50,971 nt of DNA from CAYMUL01 sp964393605 (GTDB taxonomy: Bacteria; Bacteroidota; Ignavibacteria; Ignavibacteriales; Ignavibacteriaceae): assembly GCA_964393605.1 (NCBI GenBank), contig CAYMUL010000024.1:1-50971 (forward strand), in the 5' to 3' direction. Each line of letters begins with the position of its first letter. Position 1 is the stretch's first letter. A program made the position numbers and the translations under genes. Shown one piece after another: positions 34,715 to 44,264 of the stretch. The notes beneath the pieces were generated by a model. It was not told the DNA's origin. It saw only the letters and a list, made by a program, of their open reading frames with translations, and made no database searches.

Positions 34715-36205
34715 TTATTTTTTTCCACACAAAAATTCAAATAGCAAACGAACGCCGAATCCGGTCATAAATGTTTTGCTGTAGTTGTTAATTGTGCTTG
34801 GCATTGCGGGTCCGGCAATATCGAGATGCGCCCACGCAATATTTTTATCAACCCAATTCTCTAAAAATTTAGCGGCGGTTATTGCACCCCCCCATCTTCC
34901 GCCGACGTTCTTTACATCTGCAACATCGCTTTTGTTTAAAGTGTGGTACTCATCCCACATCGGCATACGCCAGATACGATCGAATGTAACTTTGCTCGCG
35001 TTCAAAAGTTCATCGGCAAGTTGATCATTCTTAGAAAATAATCCGGCAGTAAATTCGCCAAGTGCAACAGCAATCGCGCCGGTTAATGTTGCTAAATCAA
35101 TTATCAAATCCGGTTTGAGTTGCGATGCGTAGTGAAGTGCATCCGCTAAAATCATTCTTCCTTCCGCATCGGTGTTATCAACTTCAATAGTTTTTCCCGA
35201 TGAAGTTGTGATGATATCGCCCGGACGCATTGCTTTGCCCGATAACATATTTTCCGCCGCAGGTATGACGCCATAAATCTCAACTGGGAGTTTTGCTTTA
35301 GCCGCGGCGAGTAAAGTTCCCGCTACTACTGCCGCACCCGACATATCCGCCTTCATCATCCCCATATTTTGCGCGGGTTTGATTGATATGCCGCCGGAAT
35401 CGAATGTAACGCCTTTTCCGACCAAAGCAATTTTTTTCGCGCGCTTCGTCGCAACAGGTTTATAATGAGCAACGATAAATCGCGGAGGATTTTCGCTCCC
35501 CATTCCCACTCCGAGCAATCCACCCATCTTCATTTTTGCAATCTGCTTTTCATCAAAAATTTTAACTTGAATATTTTCTTGAGAAAGAATTTTTTTCACA
35601 CGCTGCCCAAACAACGAAGGAGTTAAATTTATTGCAGGTTCATTTTGAAGTTCGCGAGTAAAATAAACGCCTGACATAATTTTCTCCGCAGTTTGAATTC
35701 CTTTGCTCGCGGCGGAAATTTTTTTGCAAAGAATATTTACAGCAATTTTCTTTTCGGATTTTTTATCGCTTTTGTATTTATCAAATGTGTAATTGCCGAA
35801 CCATACGCCTTCGGCAAAAGTTTGACAGAAATATTCTTCGTTCGCAAAATAGTTTTTAACATTTGTAAAATTTGGAAGAAGTAAATTGACTGCCGTGTAA
35901 TTTTTCTTTTTAAGATTGGCGAGCGTGCCGCAAATATGATTTCGAAAATAGTCGGAGTTAAATTTATCATCAATCTTAAATGGAGAAACTATCACATCAA
36001 AATAATTTTTGGAGCGAAGAAGAATCTCAATCTTCTCCTTTATTATCAATCTTTTTTGATGAGCCGAGAGATTTAATCCATGTCTGTCCGAGAGCGAGTT
36101 CAATTCGTGTTCAAGATTTTCATCCGCGCAAAGATATGCTACAACGATGGAATCTTCTTTTATTTTTTGCGAAGTTGAAACAGCTTTTAAAATTAATTTG
36201 TCCAT
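34715..36205 (-). CDS. pepA: Leucyl aminopeptidase (M17)
   Basis: 496 residues, usual length. The C-terminal catalytic domain has VGKGVTFDSGGISIKP, MMKADMSGAA and NTDAEGRMILADAL, which provide the two-metal ligands and the catalytic lysine/arginine. The N-terminal macro-like domain (1-165) is divergent. It removes N-terminal residues from peptides in the cytoplasm. It overlaps nrnA by 13 bases, an unusually long overlap for this window, so the two are co-expressed. Confidence 0.95.
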   Translation of the reverse strand: MDKLILKAVSTSQKIKEDSIVVAYLCADENLEHELNSLSDRHGLNLSAHQKRLIIKEKIEILLRSKNYFDVIVSPFKIDDKFNSDYFRNHICGTLANLKKKNYTAVNLLLPNFTNVKNYFANEEYFCQTFAEGVWFGNYTFDKYKSDKKSEKKIAVNILCKKISAASKGIQTAEKIMSGVYFTRELQNEPAINLTPSLFGQRVKKILSQENIQVKIFDEKQIAKMKMGGLLGVGMGSENPPRFIVAHYKPVATKRAKKIALVGKGVTFDSGGISIKPAQNMGMMKADMSGAAVVAGTLLAAAKAKLPVEIYGVIPAAENMLSGKAMRPGDIITTSSGKTIEVDNTDAEGRMILADALHYASQLKPDLIIDLATLTGAIAVALGEFTAGLFSKNDQLADELLNASKVTFDRIWRMPMWDEYHTLNKSDVADVKNVGGRWGGAITAAKFLENWVDKNIAWAHLDIAGPAMPSTINNYSKTFMTGFGVRLLFEFLCGKK

Positions 36206-37200
36206 TCTTGTTTATTCTCTTTTAAATAGTTTAAGACTTGTAAAACGATTTTATCTTTTTCATCAAATAAATTTTTATCGCGCACTCTTGCGCCCGCGGC
36301 GTTGATGTGTCCGCCGCCGCCAAACATCGCCGCAATTTTATTCACCGGAATTTTTCCTTTGGAACGAAAACTGATTTTGAATCCATTTTTCAGTTCGATG
36401 AATTTTATTCCGACTTGCACAGATTGAATCGAAAGCAAAAGATTAATAAATCCTTCAGTGTCCTCTTCGCTTGTATTGTTTTTTGTCAAACATTCCGAAG
36501 AGATAACCATCGTTCCAACCGAATCATTTTCGCCGAGCAGTTGAATATTCGTCAACGCTTCGCCGAGCAATTTCAATTTACCGAGATTACTTTGATCATA
36601 AATTTCGGAATAAACTTTTTGCGGATTAACGCCGTGAGAAATCAAATCGGCAATAATTAAGTGAACATTTGAAGTAGTTCTTTCAAAACGAAAAGAGCCG
36701 GTGTCAGTCATTATAGCCGCATAAAGAGAGGTTGCAATCGACTTATTGATTTTCACAATCTTCGTTTGATTGAAGAAATTGTAAAGAATTTCTCCCGTCG
36801 CGCAGGCGGATTCATCGGTAAAATATTCGTCAAAACAATCTTCCGCATCCTGATGATGATCGATACAAACTTTGAGTTTGTTGCTTTCTAAAAATAATTT
36901 TTCCATTCGTACCAAACGTTGCGAGCGATTGAAATCAAGACAAACAATTACATCATGCTCATTAAAAATATTTTTGTGTAGTTCGGGATCGAATGTTTGA
37001 ATCCAATTTTCTTCGTCAAGAAATTTTAAGTAGTATGGAGTTTCCGAAATGTTGACGATGGAAAAAATTTTATCGAACGATTTCAAAACATGCGCAAACG
37101 CAGTTACAGAGCCGATGGCATCGGCGTCGGGGTTGACGTGAGTAGTGAGCAAAAAAGATTTGTTCGCAAAAATTATTTCAGAGAGATTTTTGAAATTCAT
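36193..37200 (-). CDS. nrnA: Oligoribonuclease/pAp phosphatase, DHH family
   Basis: 335 residues. The DHH domain has TTHVNPDADAIGS, CLDFNRSQR and CIDHHQDAED (metal ligands); the DHHA1 domain ends with MFGGGGHINAAGARV. NrnA degrades nano-RNAs and dephosphorylates 3'-phosphoadenosine-5'-phosphate. First gene of the nrnA-pepA pair. Confidence 0.92.
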   Translation of the reverse strand: MNFKNLSEIIFANKSFLLTTHVNPDADAIGSVTAFAHVLKSFDKIFSIVNISETPYYLKFLDEENWIQTFDPELHKNIFNEHDVIVCLDFNRSQRLVRMEKLFLESNKLKVCIDHHQDAEDCFDEYFTDESACATGEILYNFFNQTKIVKINKSIATSLYAAIMTDTGSFRFERTTSNVHLIIADLISHGVNPQKVYSEIYDQSNLGKLKLLGEALTNIQLLGENDSVGTMVISSECLTKNNTSEEDTEGFINLLLSIQSVQVGIKFIELKNGFKISFRSKGKIPVNKIAAMFGGGGHINAAGARVRDKNLFDEKDKIVLQVLNYLKENKQEWTN

Positions 37201-37236
37201 AAATGAAGATAGGGAGAAAAGATTTTTATAAAGGAA

Positions 37237-37261
37237 AGCCCCGCAAAGTTTTTACGGGGCT
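37237..37261 (-). terminator. Probable terminator after korB
   Basis: A seven-base stem AGCCCCG/CGGGGCT with an 11-base A/T-rich loop lies eight bases after the korB stop. On the minus strand it is followed by TTCCTTTATAAAAATC, a weak T-tract. Confidence 0.6.
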
Positions 37262-37269
37262 GAAAAAAA

Positions 37270-38316
37270 TTAAGCGACTTCCCAGGTGCCGCCGTCGTAC
37301 ATCAATTTATTAAAGTCGCCTTCCCCTTTTTGCGCTTTAACATTTCTGATCTGTTCTTCAATGCCGTCATTGTAAGTCGGTTTTTTGAAATGCCGCAGAA
37401 CGCCGATAGGAGTAGGATAGCCGGGCAAATCAGAAAAACGCGCGAGCACAAAAACTCTTGTCGGATTTTTATCATACTGATTATGCACCCAACAATCGTT
37501 GACGGAATGAACGCCGTCATTCAAATCGATAATTTGTGGCTCAATGCCGTCAAGTTTAATTCCTTTATCTCTATTCTTTCCGAAAACTATTGGCTTGCCG
37601 TCTTCGAGTACAACAACATTATCGGGTTTTGTTTCTTTATCCGTAAGAATATCGAAAGCACCGTCATTAAAAATGTTGCAGTTTTGAAAAACTTCGATGA
37701 ACGCAGTACCCTTATGTTTAGCGGCGATCGAGAGCATCTCTTGCAAATGTTTCGGATCTCTATCGAAAGATCTTGCAATGAAAGAAGCACCGGCACCTGC
37801 GGCAAGTTTGATTGCATTGAAAGGATAATCTACCGTTCCGAAAGGGGAAGTCTTTGTAACTTTTCCTTTTTCCGAAGTAGGGGAATACTGTCCTTTTGTC
37901 AATCCGTAAATACGATTGTTGAACATAACAATTTTAAGATCGATATTTTTTCTGCAAGCATGAATGAAATGATTACCTCCGATGCTGAGCATATCGCCAT
38001 CGCCGGTTGCAACCCAAACTTGTAAATCGGGATTTCCGAGCTTAACGCCGGTTGCAATTGATGCGGCTCTTCCGTGAATACTATGAAAACCAAAAGTGTT
38101 CATGTAGTAAGGAAATCTGCTCGAACAACCGATTCCTGAAACCCAAACCATTTTTTCTTTAGCAACTCCAAAATCTGGCGATGTGCGTTGCACCTGCGCA
38201 AGTATTGAATAATCTCCGCAACCGGGACACCATTTAACATCGAGTCCGGAAGAAAAATCTTTTGCAGTGTATTTAAGTGGTTGAACTGTTTCCATTCCTA
38301 TAGTTTTAGTTTCCAT
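37270..38316 (-). CDS. korB: 2-oxoacid:ferredoxin oxidoreductase, beta subunit
   Basis: 348 residues. KWCPGCGDYSILAQV (about 28-42) starts the TPP-binding subunit; GDGDMLSIGGNHF with MFNNRIYGLTKGQYSPTS binds TPP-Mg. Cysteines in CPGC, GIGCSSRF and QNCNIF match the single [4Fe-4S] ligands of the two-subunit enzymes. The pair makes succinyl-CoA (or another acyl-CoA) from 2-oxoglutarate, reducing ferredoxin, or runs in reverse for CO2 fixation. It overlaps korA by 11 bases. Confidence 0.93.
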   Translation of the reverse strand: METKTIGMETVQPLKYTAKDFSSGLDVKWCPGCGDYSILAQVQRTSPDFGVAKEKMVWVSGIGCSSRFPYYMNTFGFHSIHGRAASIATGVKLGNPDLQVWVATGDGDMLSIGGNHFIHACRKNIDLKIVMFNNRIYGLTKGQYSPTSEKGKVTKTSPFGTVDYPFNAIKLAAGAGASFIARSFDRDPKHLQEMLSIAAKHKGTAFIEVFQNCNIFNDGAFDILTDKETKPDNVVVLEDGKPIVFGKNRDKGIKLDGIEPQIIDLNDGVHSVNDCWVHNQYDKNPTRVFVLARFSDLPGYPTPIGVLRHFKKPTYNDGIEEQIRNVKAQKGEGDFNKLMYDGGTWEVA

Positions 38317-40147
38317 TTTTTCCTCCGAGTATTGAAATAACTTTATCTTCGAGTTCTTTTATTTTGAAAGGTTGCCCTTGCATTTTGTTGTATTGAATTA
38401 CATCGATCAAAAATTCTGCGCGAATAATTTTCGCGAGTTGACCGAGGTTCAACTCCGGCATCAATATTTTCTTGAAACGCTTTAGAACTTCTCCCAGATT
38501 TTTCGGGAAAGGATTCATATACTTTAAATGCGCTTGAGAAGTGTTATATCCTTTCAGAGAAAGATTTCTTCTCGCTTCTTTTATTGCGCCGTAAGTACTA
38601 CCCCAGGCAAGAATTAATAATTCACCCGATTGGTCACCGTCAATTTCTAAAGCAGGAATTGAGTCTGCAACTTTTGCAACTTTGTCGCGCCGGATGTGCG
38701 TCATCGTTTCATGATTATCAGGATCGTAACTAATATTTCCCTGAATATTTTTCTTTTCCAAACCGCCGATGCGATGTTCCAAACCCGGAGTGCCAGGAAT
38801 TGCCCACGGACGTGCAAGGTTTTCATCGCGCAGGTAGGGGAAAAATCCTTCAACATCTTTTCTATACTTAACGACAATTTCAGGCAGGTCGCTAAACTCA
38901 GGAATTCTTAAAGGTTCAGAACCAAAAGCCATATAACCATCGGTTAGAAGAATTACGGGTGTCATATATTTTAAAGCGATACGAGCGGCTTCAATTGCCA
39001 TCCAGTAGCAATCTGCCGGGCTTAAAGCGGCAAGCACAGGGAGCGGTGCTTCGCCGTGTCTTCCGTTGAGTGCAATATTTAAATCTGATTGTTCAGTTTT
39101 AGTTGGCAAGCCTGTGCTTGGTCCGCCGCGCTGCACATCGACAATCACGAGCGGAAGTTCAGTCATAACCGCTAAACCCATAGCTTCAATCTTGAGTGAA
39201 AGTCCGGGACCTGAAGTAGTTGTGAGTGCTAAATTCCCCGCGAAGGACGCGCCAATGGCAGAACATATTCCGCCGATTTCATCTTCTGCTTGAAAAGTGC
39301 GAACACCGAATTCTTTATACTTGCTTAACTCCTGCAAAATTTCTGAAGCCGGAGTAATTGGATACGAACCGAGAAAAAGAGGAATGTTTGCGCGAAGAGA
39401 TGCGGCGACAAATCCGAGCGCAGTCGCTTCATTACCGGAAACATTTCTGTAATTTCCTTTAGGAAGTTGCGCGGGTTTCACTTCATATCTTGTTGTGAAC
39501 ATTTCAGTAATATCGCCGTAATTGAATCCGGCAGTTAGTGCAGCTTTATTTGCTTCGGCAATCTCAGGTTTCTTTTTAAATTTTTGATCAATCCAATTGA
39601 GTGACATATCGAGAGGACGGTTATAAAGCCAATACATCAAACCAAGTGCGAAAAAGTTTTTGCATCTTTCCTTATCCTTGTTTGATAAAGTAAGATGTTC
39701 CAAAGCTTTAGTTGTGAGTTGAGTTAAAGGAACGGGAATAATATTGTAGCCCATTAAACTTTCGTCTTCAAGTGGATTGCTATCGTACTCGGCGAGCTTC
39801 AAATTTTTTTGTTCGAATGCACTTGTGTTGACGATGATTGTTGCGCCATGTTTTAAATCTCGCAAATTCACTTTGAGTGCGGCGGGATTCATTGCAACAA
39901 GCACATCGGGGCTATCGCCGGGGGTTTGAATATCGAAACTGCTGAAGTGAAGTTGGAATCCGCTGACGCCGGCAAGTGAGCCGGCAGGGGCGCGAATCTC
40001 TGCGGGAAAATCCGGCAGTGTGCTTAAGTCATTTCCGAGTGTTGCGGTTGTATCGGTGAACTGCGAACCTGTCAGTTGCATTCCGTCACCCGAATCTCCT
40101 GCGAACCGAACGGTTACATTTTCGAGTAATCTAATTTCTTTTGCCAT
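38306..40147 (-). CDS. korA: 2-oxoacid:ferredoxin oxidoreductase, alpha (fused gamma-alpha) subunit
   Basis: 613 residues. The N-terminal gamma domain (about 8-190; VRFAGDSGDGMQLTGSQF) is fused to the alpha pyrimidine-binding domain (GNEATALGFVAASLRANIPLFLGSYPITPASEIL, then FQAEDEIGG and TTTSGPGLSLKIEAMG). This fusion is usual for KorA. Substrate preference among 2-oxoacids cannot be settled from sequence; 2-oxoglutarate is the most common for this architecture. Confidence 0.93.
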   Translation of the reverse strand: MAKEIRLLENVTVRFAGDSGDGMQLTGSQFTDTTATLGNDLSTLPDFPAEIRAPAGSLAGVSGFQLHFSSFDIQTPGDSPDVLVAMNPAALKVNLRDLKHGATIIVNTSAFEQKNLKLAEYDSNPLEDESLMGYNIIPVPLTQLTTKALEHLTLSNKDKERCKNFFALGLMYWLYNRPLDMSLNWIDQKFKKKPEIAEANKAALTAGFNYGDITEMFTTRYEVKPAQLPKGNYRNVSGNEATALGFVAASLRANIPLFLGSYPITPASEILQELSKYKEFGVRTFQAEDEIGGICSAIGASFAGNLALTTTSGPGLSLKIEAMGLAVMTELPLVIVDVQRGGPSTGLPTKTEQSDLNIALNGRHGEAPLPVLAALSPADCYWMAIEAARIALKYMTPVILLTDGYMAFGSEPLRIPEFSDLPEIVVKYRKDVEGFFPYLRDENLARPWAIPGTPGLEHRIGGLEKKNIQGNISYDPDNHETMTHIRRDKVAKVADSIPALEIDGDQSGELLILAWGSTYGAIKEARRNLSLKGYNTSQAHLKYMNPFPKNLGEVLKRFKKILMPELNLGQLAKIIRAEFLIDVIQYNKMQGQPFKIKELEDKVISILGGKNGN

Positions 40148-40188
40148 TCAATTTCTTTCTGAATTTTAGTTGTTAATTTTATAAATAA

Positions 40189-41952
40189 TCAATTTGTGTT
40201 TTGTAAGATTTTTAAAAACTCTTCTGCGTTTAGGAATCCTGTAATTCTATCAACTTCATTTCCATTTGAGTCGATCACTAAAACAGTTGGCACACCAACG
40301 ATTGAAAACTGCTGTCGCAATTTTTCAACTTCGGGGGAAAGTGTTTTTGTGAGATCGGCTTTCATATTAACAAACTCTTCCGATGCGGCGATAACATTTG
40401 CATCGCTGAAGGTGAGCGCATCAAGTTCTTTGCAAGGAATACACCAATCGGCGTAAAAGTCGATGAGAATTTTTTTGCTGTTTCCTTTTGCATTATCAAA
40501 AACTTCTGCGTTGTAAGGTTGCCAATCAATTGAATTTGTTTGTGTCGGATAGACCCAATAAACTGCGGTTGCAATTGCGATGATTGAAAATGCAATCTTA
40601 AAAATTCTAAAACCTTTAATCTTGTTTCCAAATTTTTCGAAGAAGAGAAGATACACGCCGACGAGTATCATATAAACCGGAAGAGAATATTGCGCTACAG
40701 GTTTTGGCAATAAAGGATTGATGAAATATATCGCCATTCCGATAAGTAAAAATCCGAAGATATGTTTTACGGCTTCCATCCATTCTCCGGCTTTGGGGAG
40801 TTGTTTAATCTTTCCTGAAAAAATTGCGAGAACAAAATAGGGCGTTCCCAATCCGACTGCGAGAAAGAAGAAAAGAAGAAAACCGTTGAGCGCATCACCT
40901 TTAGCGGCAACATATGTTACCAATCCTAAAACAAAAGGACCGATGCAAGGCGCGGCGACAATTCCCATCGTCAAGCCCATGAAGAATGCGCCGAATAACC
41001 CACCCTTAGCTCCGCCTGCTTTTGTAACTAAAAAATTTGGCATTCGAAATTCATACACTCCAAACATACTCAACGATAGTGCGATGAAAATTGCGGCGAT
41101 GATAACTATGACAATAGGGTTTTGCAAAAGTGCGCCGAATACTGCGCCGCTCAAGGCGGTGATAACTCCGACAACCGAATATGTTAATGCAATTCCCAAC
41201 AAATAAAATAAACCCATTAGTGCAAGCTTGCCTGTACTGCCTTCGCTCTGTCCGCCGAAGTATCCGATTGTAATTGGTATCAAAGGATAAACGCACGGTG
41301 TTAAGTTAAGTGCAAGTCCGCCAAGAAAAACAAAAATTAAACTCAAAAGCAAACCACTCTTTTCAAGTTGTGAAGAGATTGATTCCTCATCTTCTTTAAC
41401 AGGAGCGGGGGATGAATATGAAAGATCGATTTTATCAAATATGTTTTGGTTGATTTCTATTATCGGAGTTTGTTTATCGACAACTTCGATTGAAAGTGTA
41501 TCGACAATTTTTGTAGGAGGGAGACAGGTAGAGTTATCGCACGCTTGATAATTCAGCGTAACGACAATTAAATATTTTCCGACTTGCACATCATCTTTCA
41601 AATTTAAAAGCGCGGCGAAATAAACTTCTCCTTCATAAACAGAGAGCGGATCCTCGGAGAATTCAAGTTTTATATCTTTTGCTTCGGGATAAATTACTTT
41701 GTCAACCGTGAATTCTGTCGAAGAAATTTCGAATTCAGTCGGGATTAAAAATTCATCTTTCGGATTTTTAGAATTGATGTGCCATTCGTTCCCGATAGAA
41801 ACTTTCATAGCGAGTTTAAGTTGAGTTCCCGCTTGAAGTTTTTCGAAGGAAAGAAATGATTCGGCTTTTATATCCGCTTGAGGTGCAAACCCGAATTGAG
41901 CGAAAGAAAAATTATATGTAAAGAGTAAAAGGAATAAAAAAATTTTGTTCAT
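40189..41952 (-). CDS. dsbD: Thiol:disulfide interchange protein DsbD
   Basis: 587 residues with all three modules. A signal peptide leads into the periplasmic alpha domain whose cysteine pair is in YQACDNSTCLPP. Eight membrane helices follow, with the redox cysteines in LNLTPCVYPLIPITIGYF and MGIVAAPCIGPFVLG. A C-terminal thioredoxin domain has DWCIPCKELD. It carries electrons from cytoplasmic thioredoxin to the periplasm for cytochrome c maturation and disulfide repair, fitting the c-type cytochromes in the window. Confidence 0.95.
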   Translation of the reverse strand: MNKIFLFLLLFTYNFSFAQFGFAPQADIKAESFLSFEKLQAGTQLKLAMKVSIGNEWHINSKNPKDEFLIPTEFEISSTEFTVDKVIYPEAKDIKLEFSEDPLSVYEGEVYFAALLNLKDDVQVGKYLIVVTLNYQACDNSTCLPPTKIVDTLSIEVVDKQTPIIEINQNIFDKIDLSYSSPAPVKEDEESISSQLEKSGLLLSLIFVFLGGLALNLTPCVYPLIPITIGYFGGQSEGSTGKLALMGLFYLLGIALTYSVVGVITALSGAVFGALLQNPIVIVIIAAIFIALSLSMFGVYEFRMPNFLVTKAGGAKGGLFGAFFMGLTMGIVAAPCIGPFVLGLVTYVAAKGDALNGFLLFFFLAVGLGTPYFVLAIFSGKIKQLPKAGEWMEAVKHIFGFLLIGMAIYFINPLLPKPVAQYSLPVYMILVGVYLLFFEKFGNKIKGFRIFKIAFSIIAIATAVYWVYPTQTNSIDWQPYNAEVFDNAKGNSKKILIDFYADWCIPCKELDALTFSDANVIAASEEFVNMKADLTKTLSPEVEKLRQQFSIVGVPTVLVIDSNGNEVDRITGFLNAEEFLKILQNTN

Positions 41953-41962
41953 AAGTATCTAA

Positions 41963-43600
41963 TTATTTTCTCCATCCTTGCACAATCGGGTATCTTCTTC
42001 CATAACCAAATGCTTTGCTCGAAACTCTGAGTGCAGGTGCGGCTTGTCTTCTTTTAAATTCGTTTTTATCAACAAGGTGTAAAATGTGATTAACCGTAGT
42101 ATTTAATTTAACTACATCTACAATTTCATTAAATTCTTTGTTTTCTTCAAGGTACATTCTAAGAATTTTATCGAGTATGTCGTATGGCGGCAGTGTGTCC
42201 TGGTCAGTTTGATTCGGCTTTAACTCCGCCGTTGGTGCTTTGCTGATAATTGTTTTCGGAATAATTTCTTCATCGCGGTTGATGTAATTGGCGATTCTGT
42301 AAATATCTGTTTTGTAAAGATCGGCAATAACAGCAAGCCCGCCGCACATATCGCCGTAAAGAGTTGCGTAACCGACCGCCATTTCAGATTTGTTTCCTGT
42401 CGCAAGGAGTAATCTTTTTTGTTTGTTGGAGATTGCCATCAATATTAATCCGCGTATTCGCGATTGAATATTTTCTTCGGTGATATCTTCGGGTAAATCG
42501 GCGAAGAGTTCACTCAAATTATTATTCATCATATCAACGGAAGGTTGAATTGATATTTGTGTGTAAGGTACGTGCAAATTTTTTACAAGCTGGAGCGAAT
42601 CGGTTACGCTTCCTTCACTCGAATATTTTGAAGGAAGAAGAACCGCTAAAACATTTTCAGCACCAATTGCTTTGGATGCGATGTATGTTACGAGTGCGGA
42701 ATCAATTCCTCCGCTTAAACCAACGACCGCTTTTGTGAAATTCTGTTTTGTGCAATATTGCTTTACGCCGTAGATGAGAGCGTTCAAAATTTCTTTTTCA
42801 AATCTGCCTTCAACTTTATTTATCGGTTTGAATTTTTCATTCGTATCATAAAAAATGTAATCTTCCTCATAACATTTTCCGAGTTGAATCAAATTTCCGA
42901 ATTCATCAAAACACATTGTTGCGCCGTCAAATATCAATTCGGTTTGCGCGCCGACTGTACAAACGTATGCGAGTTTTACTCTATCTGTTTTGCATAAAGT
43001 GGAAAGCATTTCTTTTCGCGCCGAACGTTTTCCATAAACATAAGGACTTGCGGAAATATTGATTAGAAAAGTCGCTCCTTTCTTCATCAGTTTTTCAACG
43101 GGATCGTTCGGGTAAAGTTGACGCTTCCAATAATCTTTATCGTTCCAAATATCTTCACAGATTGAGATACCGAGTTTTTCGTTTTTGAATTCATGTACGA
43201 AAACATCGGGGGCAGATTCGAAGTAACGCATTTCATCGAACACATCGTAGTTCGGAAGTAAAGTTTTGCTTTGAACGAATTGAACTTTCCCCTCGTAACA
43301 AAGAATTGCAGAGTTAAAAACATTTGTGCCGACGTTATCTTCAACCTCTGTAATTGCGCCGAAAAGAATTGCAGTTTTGTTTGTCGCATTTGCAATTTCA
43401 TTTATAGCATGTTCAACGGCTTTGCGGAATTCTTTCTTCTCAACTAAATCAAGCGGAGGATACCCGCATAAAGCAAGTTCGGGAAAGATGATAAGATCAG
43501 CACCATCCGAAATTCCTTTTTCGTACCACTTTAATATTTTTTCTTTATTTCCTAGAATATCTCCGACATGCGAATTGATTTGGCAGAGAGCTAATTTCAT
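41963..43600 (-). CDS. nadE: Glutamine-dependent NAD+ synthetase
   Basis: 545 residues. The N-terminal nitrilase-type glutaminase domain has the catalytic triad in FPELALCGYPP (Glu), KTLLPNYDVFDEMRYF (Lys) and GISICEDIWND (Cys). The C-terminal synthetase domain starts at VVGLSGGIDSALVTYIA (PP-loop) and contains ATGNKSEMAVGYATLYGDM. Final step of NAD+ synthesis using glutamine. It lies ten bases upstream of dsbD and may share its transcript. Confidence 0.96.
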   Translation of the reverse strand: MKLALCQINSHVGDILGNKEKILKWYEKGISDGADLIIFPELALCGYPPLDLVEKKEFRKAVEHAINEIANATNKTAILFGAITEVEDNVGTNVFNSAILCYEGKVQFVQSKTLLPNYDVFDEMRYFESAPDVFVHEFKNEKLGISICEDIWNDKDYWKRQLYPNDPVEKLMKKGATFLINISASPYVYGKRSARKEMLSTLCKTDRVKLAYVCTVGAQTELIFDGATMCFDEFGNLIQLGKCYEEDYIFYDTNEKFKPINKVEGRFEKEILNALIYGVKQYCTKQNFTKAVVGLSGGIDSALVTYIASKAIGAENVLAVLLPSKYSSEGSVTDSLQLVKNLHVPYTQISIQPSVDMMNNNLSELFADLPEDITEENIQSRIRGLILMAISNKQKRLLLATGNKSEMAVGYATLYGDMCGGLAVIADLYKTDIYRIANYINRDEEIIPKTIISKAPTAELKPNQTDQDTLPPYDILDKILRMYLEENKEFNEIVDVVKLNTTVNHILHLVDKNEFKRRQAAPALRVSSKAFGYGRRYPIVQGWRK

Positions 43601-43685
43601 AATTGACGTTTTTTTTATCGGAAAATTAGGAAAGTCTTTTGCATGAAAAAAATTTTAATTCTCATCGCTGTCCAAAATAAAACTG

Positions 43686-44042
43686 CCTAACCTGGACAAG
43701 CCTGAACCAAAGTAAAATGTTCACCAAATTGTTGTTCTTACTTTCGTAATGAGAGCATTCCAAAACAGAAAAAAATATTTCATCCCCGAAAGCTTTCGGA
43801 ATGTCATTAAAAAAAATATTTTTCCCGTTAGGGAAAATATGTTGGTAACAAAATATTGCGAATGTAACACTAAATCCCGTAGGGATGACACAATTTACTG
43901 TTCTCATCTTCCTTTACTTCTTGAACCAAAACCAAAAGTTGAGCATTTTACAAGTAATTGTTTTAGCCATAATTGACAAGGGTATGCAGGAACTGAAAAA
44001 AATATTTTGCCATTATTGGTCATGATTTTAACTTAAAGGTAC
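43686..44042. repeat. Dispersed repeat B, copy 2
   Basis: 357 bases matching 4279-4634. Hairpins: CCGAAAGCTTTCGG (43786-43799), TTTTCCC-GTTA-GGGAAAA (43820-43837) and ATCCC-GTA-GGGAT (43874-43886). In copy 1 the second hairpin has one mismatch. The flanking bases 43601-43685 and 44043-44264 show no gene. Confidence 0.9.
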
Positions 44043-44264
44043 TAATAAATTCTGTTACTATTCAAAATAAAAGAAATTAAACTCGCTGTAATTTTAATCC
44101 CTCATAAAAATATTAACTCTCGTAAAGTTCATGTATTTAATAACTCACCCTACACATTGAATTTCAAAGTAAATGTTGCTGAAGCCAAATAGTTTAGTTA
44201 TTTGTCTTATCGTTGGATAATTCCAACAGCAATAAAAAAATTGGGAAAATACAGATTCCAAATC

